This document shows, piece by piece, positions 42,058 through 50,244 of a DNA stretch of 64,000 nucleotides. Position 1 is the stretch's first letter; every line of letters begins with the position of its first letter. The position numbers and the translations under genes are program-made. This stretch comes from Streptomyces liliiviolaceus (lineage in GTDB: Bacteria; Actinomycetota; Actinomycetes; Streptomycetales; Streptomycetaceae): NCBI RefSeq assembly GCF_018070025.1, contig NZ_JAGPYQ010000001.1, positions 5,084,001 to 5,148,000 on the forward strand, read 5' to 3'. A model generated the notes under the pieces. That model saw only the letters and a program-made list of their open reading frames with translations. It had not been told where the DNA came from and searched no databases.

Positions 42058-44333
42058 CCGCCCCCTCCCCGCAGCGGGCCGCCTACACCGTCGTCGGCGG
42101 GGGCGCGATCGGCGGCACGCTCGCCTTCGCCCTCGCACGGGCCGGCCATCCGGTCACCGTCGTCGACACCGACCCCGCCCACGTGGCCGCGATCCGCGCC
42201 CGCGGACTCGTCGTCGCCCACGGCGAGTCCCGCACGAGCGTGCCGGTCGCCGCCGCCACCCCGGACGAGTTCTCCGGCACCCTGGGACGGGTCCTGCTGG
42301 CCGTGAAGGCGCAGGCCACGGGGACGGCGGCGGCGTGGATCGCGCCCCGGCTGGAGCCGGACGGCTATGTCGTCTCGCTCCAGAACGGCTTCAACGAGGA
42401 CCTGATCGCCGAGCATGTGGGTGCCCGTCGGACCGTCGCCGCGTTCGTGAACATCTTCGCCGACGTGGTCGAACCGGGTGTCGTCCTGGACGGCGGCGCC
42501 GGGGCGCTCGTCGTCGGCGAGGTCGGCGGGGCGCCGGTCAGCCCTCGTGTCCGCGCGGTCGTCGCCGACCTGCAGAGCTGGGGTCCGGCGGTGGCCAGCG
42601 ACAACGTCGAGGGGTACTTGTGGGCCAAGGCGGGTTTCGGTGCGATGCTCGCCGCCACCGCCCTCGCCGACGCCCCGATGGCCGACCTGATCGACCGGCA
42701 CCGGCCCGCCATGGCCGCTCTGACCGGTGAGATCTTCGCCGTGTCCGACCGGCTTGGCATCACCCTGGAGGCCTTCGACGCCTTCGAACCGCTCCCGTTC
42801 CGGCACGGTACGGATCCGGCGGAACGCGATGCCGCCTTCGACCGCCTGAGCGCGTGGCTGCGTACGCAGGCGAAGGACCGCAGCGGCATCTGGCGCGACC
42901 TCGCCGTACGGCACCGGCCCGTCGAGGTGACCACCCACTACGCCGACGTCTTCGACCACGCGGCCCGCGAAGGACTCCCCACGCCGCTGCTGCGCACCGT
43001 CATGGACGGTCTGCGCTCGCTGGAGGGCGCCCCGGACGGGATGTCGGAAGCACGGCTGGCGGAGCTGGACCGGCTCGCCGGGTCGGCGGTACCCGGGCGG
43101 CCCGACGACCAGAACCACCCTGCCCCGGCCGCGCTGCCCGGCCGGCTGCCGGAGGTGGAGCAGGCCGCGGCGGTCCGGGCCTGGCTCGACGAGCACCGCG
43201 AGGACATGGTCGCCGACCTCGACGCGTACACGTCCCAGGGCAGTGCCAGCGACGACCTGGACGACCTCGGTGCCTGTCTCGGCTGGCTGCGCGACTGGCT
43301 CGACCGGCGCCTGGGCGCACCGGACGCCGAGGAGATCCTCCCCCGGGCGGAGGCAAGGGCCGGGGACATCCTCGTACGCCGTTATCCGGCCCGGGACGCG
43401 GTCGCCGAGGACGCTCGGCCGGTCCTGCTGCTCGGCCACTACGACACCGTCTGGCCGACGGGCACCCTCGACGACTGGCCCTTCCGGCGGGACGGCGACC
43501 ACATCAGCGGGCCCGGGGTGTTCGACATGAAGGCCGGTCTCGTACAGGCGGTGTGGGCCCTGCGTGCCCTGGACGCCCTGGGCCTGCCCAGGCCGGCCTG
43601 CACCCTGATGCTGAACGGCGACGAGGAGACCGGCAGCCTCGCCTCCCACGAGGCCATCGTCGCCGAGTCGCACGGCAGCAGGCTCGCCATGGTCTTCGAG
43701 GCGGCGGCGGACGGCGCGATCAAGACGGCCCGCAAGGGGGTGGGGCTGTTCACCCTGACGGTCACCGGCAGTGAGGCCCACGCCGGGCTCGACCCGACCG
43801 CCGGGGCGAGCGCGGTGGACGAACTCGCCCACCAGATCCTGCGGCTGGCCGAACTGCGTACCCCGGACGTGGGCACTTCGCTCAACGTGGGCGTGGTGGA
43901 GGGCGGCACCCGCAGCAACGTCACCGCGGGACGGGCCGTCGGCCGCATCGACATCCGGGTCGCCTCGGCGGCCGAGCAGCAGCGGATCGGCGAGGCCCTC
44001 GCCCTCGCCGCGCTGCGCCCGGTGGATCCGCGGACCCGCGTGGAGATCACCGGGGACTGGAACCGGCCCGTCTTCGAGCGGACCGAACAGGTCGCGGCGC
44101 TCGCCGAGTTGACCCGCCGGTGCGCGGCGCTGCTCGGGGAGGACCTGCGGGAGGCGTCCGTGGGCGGGGCGAGCGACGGCAACTTCGTCGTGGCCGCGGG
44201 GACGCCCGTCCTGGACGGCATAGGGGCGGTCGGTTCGGGCGCCCACGCCCGCTCGGAGAACACCTCGGTGTCCGGCATGGTCGCGCGTTCCGCGCTGGCC
44301 GCCACGGTGTTGGTGTCGTTGGCCGCCGGATAG
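42054..44333 (+). CDS. Fusion: ketopantoate-reductase-like domain + M20 metallopeptidase
   Basis: 759 residues in one uninterrupted frame. Residues 1-340 are ApbA/PanE-like: NADP loop YTVVGGGAIGGTLAFALA, LLAVKAQATG (Lys85) and the C-terminal helical Lys in YLWAKAGFG (Lys192); the Asn residues expected 4 and 8 after it in PanE are Gly196 and Ala200, so the substrate likely differs from ketopantoate. Residues ~365-759 are an M20 peptidase like carboxypeptidase G2, with metal ligands His462 and Asp464 (GHYDTVW), Asp491 (GVFDMKAG), Glu524/525 (NGDEETGS), Glu549 and a late His in GAHARSEN. Both domains look active. It ends the operon before a perfect terminator. Confidence 0.9.
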   Translation: MTAPSPQRAAYTVVGGGAIGGTLAFALARAGHPVTVVDTDPAHVAAIRARGLVVAHGESRTSVPVAAATPDEFSGTLGRVLLAVKAQATGTAAAWIAPRLEPDGYVVSLQNGFNEDLIAEHVGARRTVAAFVNIFADVVEPGVVLDGGAGALVVGEVGGAPVSPRVRAVVADLQSWGPAVASDNVEGYLWAKAGFGAMLAATALADAPMADLIDRHRPAMAALTGEIFAVSDRLGITLEAFDAFEPLPFRHGTDPAERDAAFDRLSAWLRTQAKDRSGIWRDLAVRHRPVEVTTHYADVFDHAAREGLPTPLLRTVMDGLRSLEGAPDGMSEARLAELDRLAGSAVPGRPDDQNHPAPAALPGRLPEVEQAAAVRAWLDEHREDMVADLDAYTSQGSASDDLDDLGACLGWLRDWLDRRLGAPDAEEILPRAEARAGDILVRRYPARDAVAEDARPVLLLGHYDTVWPTGTLDDWPFRRDGDHISGPGVFDMKAGLVQAVWALRALDALGLPRPACTLMLNGDEETGSLASHEAIVAESHGSRLAMVFEAAADGAIKTARKGVGLFTLTVTGSEAHAGLDPTAGASAVDELAHQILRLAELRTPDVGTSLNVGVVEGGTRSNVTAGRAVGRIDIRVASAAEQQRIGEALALAALRPVDPRTRVEITGDWNRPVFERTEQVAALAELTRRCAALLGEDLREASVGGASDGNFVVAAGTPVLDGIGAVGSGAHARSENTSVSGMVARSALAATVLVSLAAG

Positions 44334-44352
44334 TCCTTCCCAAGCGATCCAT

Positions 44353-44399
44353 GTCCTGCCCCGTCGCGGAGCGCACTCGGCTCCGCGACGGGGCAGGAC
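44353..44399. terminator. Perfect 20-base-pair bidirectional terminator
   Basis: Arms 44353-44372 and 44380-44399 are perfect inverted repeats around a 7-base loop, placed between the converging catabolic operon and GH43 gene. It is the strongest stem-loop seen in the window. Confidence 0.9.
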
Positions 44400-44422
44400 T
44401 GCGGCGGTCGCGCCGCCGGTCG

Positions 44423-45925
44423 TCAGCCCGCGGGCGCGACGGCCACGTTGTCGAAGGCGGCCTCGGTGTCGAAGACCCGGACGCCGTTCGCTCCGCTGCG
44501 GTAGGTGCTGTCGCTGACGGAGATCTTGGGTGTCGTCATGTCGTCGACGAACACCTTGATCGAGGAACCGACGGCGGTCACGCGCATGCGGTGGGGCGAG
44601 CCGGTGCCGACGGTCGTGCGGGCGGTCGCCAATTCGGTCCAGGAACCGTTCGCCCGGCCGAGGACCACCTTGCCGCCCGGGCTGATGCCCGCGTAGTAGC
44701 CCGTGTAGCTGTCCCAGCCGACCGACGGCCCGCTCACCCTGAACGTCAGGCCCGCGTCCCCGCCGCCCGAGGTGACGGTGACGTCGGCGTCGTAGGTGAA
44801 GTCGGCGAAGTTCGTGTCGAGCAGCGCCTTGCCGCCCAGGTTCCGCCCCACCCGGTACTGTCCGCCGCTGACGGACCAGGTCCCGCCGTACGTCTTCCAG
44901 CCCAGCGCGTTGCCGTCGGCGAAGTTGTCCTTCACCTGCATCGCGACCCGCCGGATGGTGCCGTCGGCGTTGAAGTGGAGCCGGTCGTAGGCCAGTTGGC
45001 GGTGGTTGCCGTCGGTCTCGCTGAGCGGACGACGGTGGTAGACGATGTACCAGATGTCGGTGCCCGGCACGTTGACGACGGAGTTGTGGCCGGAGCCCTT
45101 GGCGACCGCCGGGTCCTGGGCGAGCACTTTGTCGATCTTCCGGAACGGGCCGGTCGGCGAGTCGGACATCGCGTACGACACCGAGTAGTCGGGGCCGGTC
45201 CAGCCGCCCTCCGACCACATGAAGTAGTACTTGCCGTCGCGCTTGAACATGTAGGAGCCCTCGGTGAAGTTCTCGGGGGTGATCTCCTTGTAGGTGGAGC
45301 CGTCGTCGAACGTGCCCAGGCTGGTCATGTCCGGGTTGAGCTTGACGACGTTGGAGTGGTGCCAGCCTCCGTAGTACATGTACGCCTGGCCGTCGTCGTC
45401 GATGAACACGTCCTGGTCGATGGGCTGGGCCCCGTTGTGGAACTGCGAGATCAGCGGCTTGCCGAGAGCGTCCTTGTACGGGCCCTCGGGGCGGTCGGCG
45501 ACGGCCACGCCGATACCGCCCAACTCGGAGTCGCTCTGGATGTCGTTCGCCGCGAAGTAGAGGTAGTACTTGCCGTTGCGTTCGACCGGTGCGGGCGCCC
45601 ACACCGCGTACTTGGCCCAGGAGACGTCAGCCGTCTTCAGGACGTTGCTGTGCTTCGTCCAGTGGACCAGGTCGGTGGAGGAGAAGGCGTCGAGGTGGGT
45701 CTGCTCGGCGTAGGGCTTGGATGCCGTGGGGTAGACCCAGAACTTCCCGTCGTAGACCGCGATGTCGGGGTCCGCGTACCAGCCGTCGACGAACGGGTTG
45801 CCCGCCTCGGCGGTCGAGTAGTCGGGCGCCGCGACGGCCGTTGAGGGCGAGAACATCGCCACGAGGCCGCCGACCAGCAGCGTGGCCCAGGACTTGGCGA
45901 GAAACCCGGTCGATCGGACAGTCAC
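44423..45925 (-). CDS. Secreted glycoside hydrolase family 43 protein
   Basis: 500 residues. Signal peptide of about 32 residues (LVGGLVAMFSPSTAVAA). A five-bladed GH43 propeller follows: NPFVDGWYADPDIAVYDGKF (catalytic-base Asp region), YAVWAPAPVERNGKYYLYFA, and the acid region TEGSYMFKRDGKYYFMWSEG. The C-terminal ~170 residues form a LamG-like beta-sandwich (DVTVTSGGGDAGLTFRVSG). GH43 enzymes are arabinofuranosidases, xylosidases or arabinanases, so plant hemicellulose is the likely substrate. A GACAACGTTGTC LacI-type operator lies 37 bases upstream. Confidence 0.92.
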   Translation of the reverse strand: MTVRSTGFLAKSWATLLVGGLVAMFSPSTAVAAPDYSTAEAGNPFVDGWYADPDIAVYDGKFWVYPTASKPYAEQTHLDAFSSTDLVHWTKHSNVLKTADVSWAKYAVWAPAPVERNGKYYLYFAANDIQSDSELGGIGVAVADRPEGPYKDALGKPLISQFHNGAQPIDQDVFIDDDGQAYMYYGGWHHSNVVKLNPDMTSLGTFDDGSTYKEITPENFTEGSYMFKRDGKYYFMWSEGGWTGPDYSVSYAMSDSPTGPFRKIDKVLAQDPAVAKGSGHNSVVNVPGTDIWYIVYHRRPLSETDGNHRQLAYDRLHFNADGTIRRVAMQVKDNFADGNALGWKTYGGTWSVSGGQYRVGRNLGGKALLDTNFADFTYDADVTVTSGGGDAGLTFRVSGPSVGWDSYTGYYAGISPGGKVVLGRANGSWTELATARTTVGTGSPHRMRVTAVGSSIKVFVDDMTTPKISVSDSTYRSGANGVRVFDTEAAFDNVAVAPAG

Positions 45926-45961
45926 GAGAACCTCCGCGTGGGGGTGAGGCCGACGGTGTCG

Positions 45962-45973
45962 GACAACGTTGTC
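45962..45973. promoter_or_regulatory. LacI-type operator GACAACGTTGTC
   Basis: A perfect 12-base palindrome with central CG, 37 bases before the GH43 start. This form is typical of LacI-family repressors that control Streptomyces sugar-polymer hydrolases. No lacI gene is in the window. Confidence 0.75.
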
Positions 45974-46020
45974 GAGAGCTCTGTGCCGAGAAGGTGTTCA
46001 TGGGGTGGCTGCAAGCAGGT

Positions 46021-46049
46021 GTTTACATCGTTGCAAGTGGGCTGTAAAC
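46021..46049. promoter_or_regulatory. Inverted repeat GTTTACA-N15-TGTAAAC upstream of GH43
   Basis: 7-base arms at 46021-46027 and 46043-46049, about 95-125 bases before the GH43 start, in an A/T-richer patch. TAAACA on the minus strand could be a -10. It may be the core promoter or a second operator. Confidence 0.5.
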
Positions 46050-46183
46050 CCTTTGCGCACGACCCGTCAGCCGACGGGTCGTGCGCGGCCTCGGTCACAT
46101 GAACGGGATGAACGGCCCCGGCGGGGGCACTCGGCTTCTGCGACACCAACGGGTGCCGCGCTTTCCGACAGAGAGGCAGACCC

Positions 46184-46258
46184 GTGTACATCGGCCTGGG
46201 TACCATCGTCGTCATTATCATCATCATCGCCGTCGTCATGATGCTTCGCCGTCGCTGA
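46184..46258 (+). CDS. 24-residue single-pass membrane miniprotein
   Basis: From the GTG at 46184 with GAGAGG 7-9 bases upstream: a short start (MYIGLGT), then a run of Ile/Val with Ala and Met (IVVIIIIIAVVMM), then LRRR and a stop. The hydrophobic run of about 17 residues followed by three arginines gives an obvious single transmembrane helix with a positive cytoplasmic end. Similar very short proteins occur in Streptomyces, as I recall; their role is unknown. It is shorter than usual gene-calling limits. Confidence 0.7.
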   Translation: MYIGLGTIVVIIIIIAVVMMLRRR

Positions 46259-46362
46259 CATGAGTTCGGCAAGGTGTCGATGACGTCGTACAAGTCCTCC
46301 TCGAAGCCGATGAAGTCGGCGCGGGCGGTGTCGGACTCCTCGTCCTGGTTCATCGACGTCAC
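46259..46362 (-). pseudogene. Coding-like fragment (possible gene remnant)
   Basis: On the minus strand MTSMNQDEESDTARADFIGF, then EEDLYDVIDTLPNS has a strong third-position G/C bias and looks like the N-terminus of a real protein. After about 35 residues it runs into the antisense of the miniprotein and loses coding character. I do not recognise the family. It may be a truncated gene. Confidence 0.3.
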
Positions 46363-46434
46363 CGCTCACCGGCGCCCGCCTGGAAGGCAGGCGGCCCGAA
46401 CGGGTCCCGGAGGTTGTGTCAGGCGCTCGTACGG

Positions 46435-46905
46435 TCAGGCCGTCAGCGCCGACAGCTCCGCGTTGGCTCGCTCGGTGACGAGGGCGAGGACGCGCCCGGC
46501 GGCGGCCAGGTCCTCAGCGGGAATCCCGCCCCAGATACGGTCGGAGAGGGGGGCGGTCTCCGCCCCGACGGCGGCGAGCAGCTCGCGCCCCGCGCCGGTG
46601 GGTCGAAGGTACGCGCCGTCGGCGACCAGCAGTTGCTTGGCCAGCAGCTCGTCGAGCGTGGCGCGGATGTCGGCCGGGTCCACCTTGAGGGACCCCTGGA
46701 CCTGGGCGAGGAGATCGTCCGGGGTCTGCGGGGTGTCGGAGGTGACGGCGGCGCGCAGGGCGACCTGCTGCTGGAACGTGGCGTCGTGCCGGGCCAGGAC
46801 GTGCTCCAGGACTCGGCGCGCGGCGTAGTGGGCCAGGGCGAGGTCGCGGGCGTTGGCGGCGGGTGCGGTGGTGGTGTCCGCGGCGGTGGATCGGGTGGTG
46901 GTCAT
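46435..46905 (-). CDS. MarR-like winged-helix protein
   Basis: 156 residues from the ATG at 46905. Helical N-terminus (ARDLALAHYAARRVLEHVLA), a winged-helix-like centre (VALRAAVTSDTPQTPDDLLA, DIRATLDELLAKQLLVADGA) and C-terminal dimer helices. It lies 26 bases downstream of a clear MarR gene on the same strand, so the two are probably one operon of paired regulators. The HTH is diverged, so a role as a partner of the first is possible. Confidence 0.75.
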   Translation of the reverse strand: MTTTRSTAADTTTAPAANARDLALAHYAARRVLEHVLARHDATFQQQVALRAAVTSDTPQTPDDLLAQVQGSLKVDPADIRATLDELLAKQLLVADGAYLRPTGAGRELLAAVGAETAPLSDRIWGGIPAEDLAAAGRVLALVTERANAELSALTA

Positions 46906-46931
46906 GTCGTTGTGCCCCCTGATGCCTCTCG

Positions 46932-47411
46932 TCAACTGCTCTCGTCGTTCGGTACGGAGGGTGCGAGCGGTACGTCGAGCAGGGCCGTCAACTCGTCGGT
47001 GAACGCCCGCGTCCGTGGGGCGTCGAGGCCGCCGAGCGGGTCCAGCAGCTGCTGGAGCAGTCTCTGGACCACCGCGACGGCCTGCCGCGTGACGGCCTCC
47101 CCCTGCTCGGTGAGCGCCAGCTGTACGGCGCGCGGGTCGCGGGGATCGCGGGTGCGCTCGATCAGGCCGGCCGACTCCAGTGCGCGCGCCAGCTTCGAGA
47201 CGTACAACGCCTCCAGGCCGGTGTGGTCGGCGAGCCGGCGCTGACTGGGTCGCTCGCCGCCGCGCTGCATGCCGTACAGCGACGCGACCAGCGAGTACTG
47301 CGCGTGGGTGAGCCCCAGCGGAGCCACCGCACGATCGACCGCGACACGCCACTTGTTGGCAAGCCGCCACACCAAGAAGCCGGGTGTGGGGCCCGGCGAA
47401 CCCTTGCTCAT
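46932..47411 (-). CDS. MarR-family transcriptional regulator
   Basis: 159 residues with a standard MarR core: AVAPLGLTHAQYSLVASLYG, RRLADHTGLEALYVSKLARA, LESAGLIERTRDPRDPRAVQ with the wing D-x-R-D-x-R. A palindrome GACAT-A-ATGTC lies 18-28 bases upstream of its start, suggesting autorepression. Its start codon may follow a -10 (TACGCT) by 7 bases, so translation could be leaderless. Ligand unknown. Confidence 0.9.
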   Translation of the reverse strand: MSKGSPGPTPGFLVWRLANKWRVAVDRAVAPLGLTHAQYSLVASLYGMQRGGERPSQRRLADHTGLEALYVSKLARALESAGLIERTRDPRDPRAVQLALTEQGEAVTRQAVAVVQRLLQQLLDPLGGLDAPRTRAFTDELTALLDVPLAPSVPNDESS

Positions 47412-47428
47412 GTCGAATAGCGTACATA

Positions 47429-47439
47429 GACATAATGTC
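47429..47439. promoter_or_regulatory. MarR-type operator GACATAATGTC
   Basis: Perfect 11-base palindrome in a larger imperfect one (TAGC...GCTA arms at about 47418-47446), directly upstream of the marR start. Confidence 0.65.
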
Positions 47440-47534
47440 CATGGCTACTATTTTCGACGACGCTCGGCCCATCGCGCATCGCTTGGCGACGCGAGCGGCT
47501 TGGCGCGCGGACAGGGCGGGCAGGGCCGGCCGAC

Positions 47535-48572
47535 TCAGCCGGTTGAGGCAGCCGTTGCGGAGGGCGCGAGCGACTTGCCCTGGGGCGTTCTGACGCATTC
47601 CTTCGCGCCGCCCGTCGCGGGGCTGAAGCAGGCCCGCAGCGGCGTCCCGGGGCTCGCCACGCTCATCAGTGTGTAGACGTACGTGTCCGCCTCGTCGCGG
47701 CTGGTGACCCGTGCGTCGTGGTGGGAGCCGTTCCGGCCGCCCGTCCGCAGTTCGACGCGGTCGTCCATGGCCGCGCCCCACATGCGGGCCCAACTCGCCC
47801 CGCATTCCTGGCTGTAGCGGATCTGGATCCAGGCCCCCGTGGCGGTCTCGTGCTCGGCGAGTGTCGTCGGCTCTGCGGCGCACTTCATCGCGATCGGGTC
47901 CTTGCCCTGACAGGCCTTGTGCCGGCAGAACGCCCCGGTGGCGGGGGTCGTCGCGGGGGACGGGGGCGCCTCCATGCCGTGCGAGGGGGGAAGGTTGACG
48001 AGCACGAGCGTTCCTATGGCCAGCGCGCAGGCCGACACCAGGGCGGTGAGGGCGGTTACGGGGCGGTGACTGGTCGGGCGGGTTCGGGGGTGGGTGTGCG
48101 TGTGGGTGCTGTCCGCGTCGTCCGGGGCTGTCTCGGTCGGGGCCGTGGCGGGTGAGGTTGGGCCCGGTGAGGCGGTGGTGTCCGGTGCCGTCTCGTTTCC
48201 GCCGTTGTCGGACGCGGAGTCGACAGTCTCGGACAGGGGCGGCGGGTCCGTCCGCGCGCCGGTGCGCTGTTGAGCCGGTGTCCCCCGCGTCGGCGCACCG
48301 CCCTCCTTCCGCGGCGCCCCTTGCGTCCGGTACGTCCGGGCGATCTCCAGGAGCGCCAGCGGGTGGTCGGCCGAGTCGCCGACCAGATTGCACAGCTCCA
48401 TGACCGCACTGCGGGGCGGCAGGCTCTTGCCGTTGAGGTAGCGCTCCCAGGACGACTTGCTGAAGGTGGTCACGTTCGCGAGCTGTGCCAGGCTCAGGCC
48501 GGTGCGCTGCTTCAACTGCTGGAGTACGACGGCCAGTCGGGCGCCCGGTGGCGAGGGTGCGGCCCGTGTCAT
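47535..48572 (-). CDS. Membrane-anchored XRE HTH protein with DUF2690 ectodomain
   Basis: 345 residues from the ATG at 48572, overlapping the upstream gene's stop (ATGA). N-terminal HTH at residues 10-65 (LKQRTGLSLAQLANVTTFSK, SSWERYLNGKSLPPRSAVME), a long Thr/Pro/Asp-rich linker, one membrane helix (VTALTALVSACALAIGTLVL), and an outer DUF2690 domain (FCRHKACQGKDPIAMKC, GAWIQIRYSQECGASWARMW). Topology puts the HTH inside and DUF2690 outside, as in one-component membrane regulators. Paired with the next gene, which has the same plan but another sensor. Confidence 0.88.
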   Translation of the reverse strand: MTRAAPSPPGARLAVVLQQLKQRTGLSLAQLANVTTFSKSSWERYLNGKSLPPRSAVMELCNLVGDSADHPLALLEIARTYRTQGAPRKEGGAPTRGTPAQQRTGARTDPPPLSETVDSASDNGGNETAPDTTASPGPTSPATAPTETAPDDADSTHTHTHPRTRPTSHRPVTALTALVSACALAIGTLVLVNLPPSHGMEAPPSPATTPATGAFCRHKACQGKDPIAMKCAAEPTTLAEHETATGAWIQIRYSQECGASWARMWGAAMDDRVELRTGGRNGSHHDARVTSRDEADTYVYTLMSVASPGTPLRACFSPATGGAKECVRTPQGKSLAPSATAASTG

Positions 48573-49381
48573 CCGCGCAGCGCCTTCCAGGAGCGCGGCC
48601 CCAGCATCCCGTCGACGACCAGGCCCGAGCGCTGCTGGAACGTCTTGACGGCCCGCAGCGTCAGCGGGCCGAACATGCCGTCGATCCCGCCGGGTGAGAT
48701 GCCCGCCCGGCGCAGCAGACACTGCGCTTCGGCCACGTCGGCGCCCGTGGCCCCGTACACGATCTCGTCGTTCCGGCCTTCGTTGATGCCTGCCGACCAG
48801 CGGCCGTCGACGCGCGCGATGCGGCATGTGTAGGAGGGCGACGGCGAGGCCGCGGCGGTGGAGGGTGGGGCGGCGACGGCGGCCTGGGTGACGCCGTCGT
48901 CGAGGCGCAGCATGAGCAGCAGCGCCGCCGAGAGTGCCACGGCTAGGGCTATGACGCCTGCCGTGAGGGCGATGTGCGGGAAGCGGCCGGGCGCCGGTGC
49001 GGCGGCAGGGGGTGTCGTGGGCCCGATCAGTGTGACCGGTTCCTGTTCCGCTTCCGGTTCCTGTTCCTGTTCGTGCGGCGCGGGCTCCGGCTCCACGTCG
49101 GGCTGGGCGCGCCGGTTGTCCCAGGTGTCGGCGGCGATCTCGTGCAGCGCGATCAGTGGGACGGGGTCGGCGCCGGTGATCCGGGCCAGCGCCTCCAGCG
49201 CCTCCCGGGGCGGCAGCGAGGTGCCTCCCAGGTACCGCTCCCACGACCTGGCGCTGTAGCCGGTCTTCGCCGCGAGGTGTCGCATCGTCAGCTCGCCCTG
49301 GTCCTTCAACCGGCGTAACTGTTCCACCAACTGCCGCGCGCAGGGATCGAGTTCATCCGACAGCGGCTTGTAGCGCGACAT
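48569..49381 (-). CDS. Membrane-anchored XRE HTH protein with peptidoglycan-binding domain
   Basis: 270 residues. N-terminal HTH (LKDQGELTMRHLAAKTGYSA, RSWERYLGGTSLPPREALEA), Glu/Pro-rich linker, one membrane helix (IALTAGVIALAVALSAALLL), and outside a PG_binding_1-type domain (AEAQCLLRRAGISPGGIDGM, FGPLTLRAVKTFQQRSG). It could sense cell-wall state and act on DNA from the membrane. GGGGAAAC precedes the ATG. The gene is coupled to the DUF2690 gene by ATGA, and two secreted peptidoglycan-binding genes lie divergently upstream. Confidence 0.88.
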   Translation of the reverse strand: MSRYKPLSDELDPCARQLVEQLRRLKDQGELTMRHLAAKTGYSARSWERYLGGTSLPPREALEALARITGADPVPLIALHEIAADTWDNRRAQPDVEPEPAPHEQEQEPEAEQEPVTLIGPTTPPAAAPAPGRFPHIALTAGVIALAVALSAALLLMLRLDDGVTQAAVAAPPSTAAASPSPSYTCRIARVDGRWSAGINEGRNDEIVYGATGADVAEAQCLLRRAGISPGGIDGMFGPLTLRAVKTFQQRSGLVVDGMLGPRSWKALRG

Positions 49382-49646
49382 GTTTCCCCAAATACGTTCA
49401 TGAGCGTGACCAGCGATCCCCTTCGCTGCTCCGCATTCTGCATGAGCCCGTCACATCTGTCACAGCCGTCCCACACAACCGTCCCGCTGGACCCTGTCGT
49501 CGCAGGTCAGCAGGGTGGTCGTCCCGACCAACCGCCAACTGCGCCGCAGCCGTGGCCACGACGCCCCGGCGCCCTGCACCTTTGATCTCGCCACCTGGTC
49601 CCGTCAGTCGGGGCAGGTGCGGATTCCACGACCGAAAGAGGGAAGC

Positions 49647-50093
49647 ATGCGACCGAACGCTCTGGGCACGACCATCGCCGGACTCGTCACCGTCGTCGGC
49701 CTCGCCGCCGGCAGTGTGGCGACCGCGGGAACCAGCTTCGCGGCGACCGGGACCACCGCGCAGACGGCGGCCGTCTCACAGCCGGCCGCCGTGGCCGCGA
49801 CGGAGAACTTCGGTCTGACCTCGGCCGAGGCCAAGAACGTCCAGAACTTCCTCGCGGACTACTGGGGCTACACGGGCGCCATCGACGGCCAGCTGGGCAC
49901 CAACAGCTGGAAGGCCTTCCAGCGCTGCCTCGCGAAGTACTGGGGCTACACGGGCGAGATCGACGGCGACCCCGGCCCCAACACCATCAAGGCGCTGCAG
50001 CGTCTGCTGAAGGACGACTACGGCTACACGGGTGACATCGACGGCATCGCCGGTGCGGGCACCCGGGCGGCGTTCAAGCGCTTCGCCGCCTGA
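49647..50093 (+). CDS. Secreted small protein with three peptidoglycan-binding-like repeats
   Basis: 148 residues from the ATG at 49647 (AGAGGGAAG upstream). Sec signal peptide cut near GTSFAA. The mature part holds three repeats of about 35-38 residues: DYWGYTGAIDGQLGTNSWKA, KYWGYTGEIDGDPGPNTIKA and DYGYTGDIDGIAGAGTRAAF. They match half PG_binding_1 modules (Y/WGY-T-G-x-I-D-G). It probably binds the wall or acts as an inhibitor or ligand. A stem-loop terminator follows. Confidence 0.85.
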   Translation: MRPNALGTTIAGLVTVVGLAAGSVATAGTSFAATGTTAQTAAVSQPAAVAATENFGLTSAEAKNVQNFLADYWGYTGAIDGQLGTNSWKAFQRCLAKYWGYTGEIDGDPGPNTIKALQRLLKDDYGYTGDIDGIAGAGTRAAFKRFAA

Positions 50094-50106
50094 GAGTCCG
50101 AGTGAC

Positions 50107-50151
50107 GCGACCCCGGCCCGTCCTGCAACGGCAAGGACGAGCCGGGGTCGC
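50107..50151 (+). terminator. Terminator between peptidoglycan-binding genes
   Basis: GCGACCCCGGC (50107-50117) pairs with GCCGGGGTCGC (50141-50151), with an inner CGTCCT/AGGACG pair, so a stem of 17 pairs with small mismatch. It starts 13 bases after the stop. Confidence 0.85.
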
Positions 50152-50244
50152 CTGTTCTCGCCCCACCACGGTGCCGGGCCCGTAGCCCGTAGCCCGACGG
50201 TACGTCAGAAGCCCCTCCAGCAACCGAAGGAGAACCTCCCCGTC

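Noticed and set aside
41484..45602. 1372-codon minus-strand open frame
   Set aside because: It lies antisense to the SDR, fusion and GH43 genes. Long antisense frames are expected in such high-GC DNA, and its sequence is low-complexity Gly/Arg/Val with no domain.
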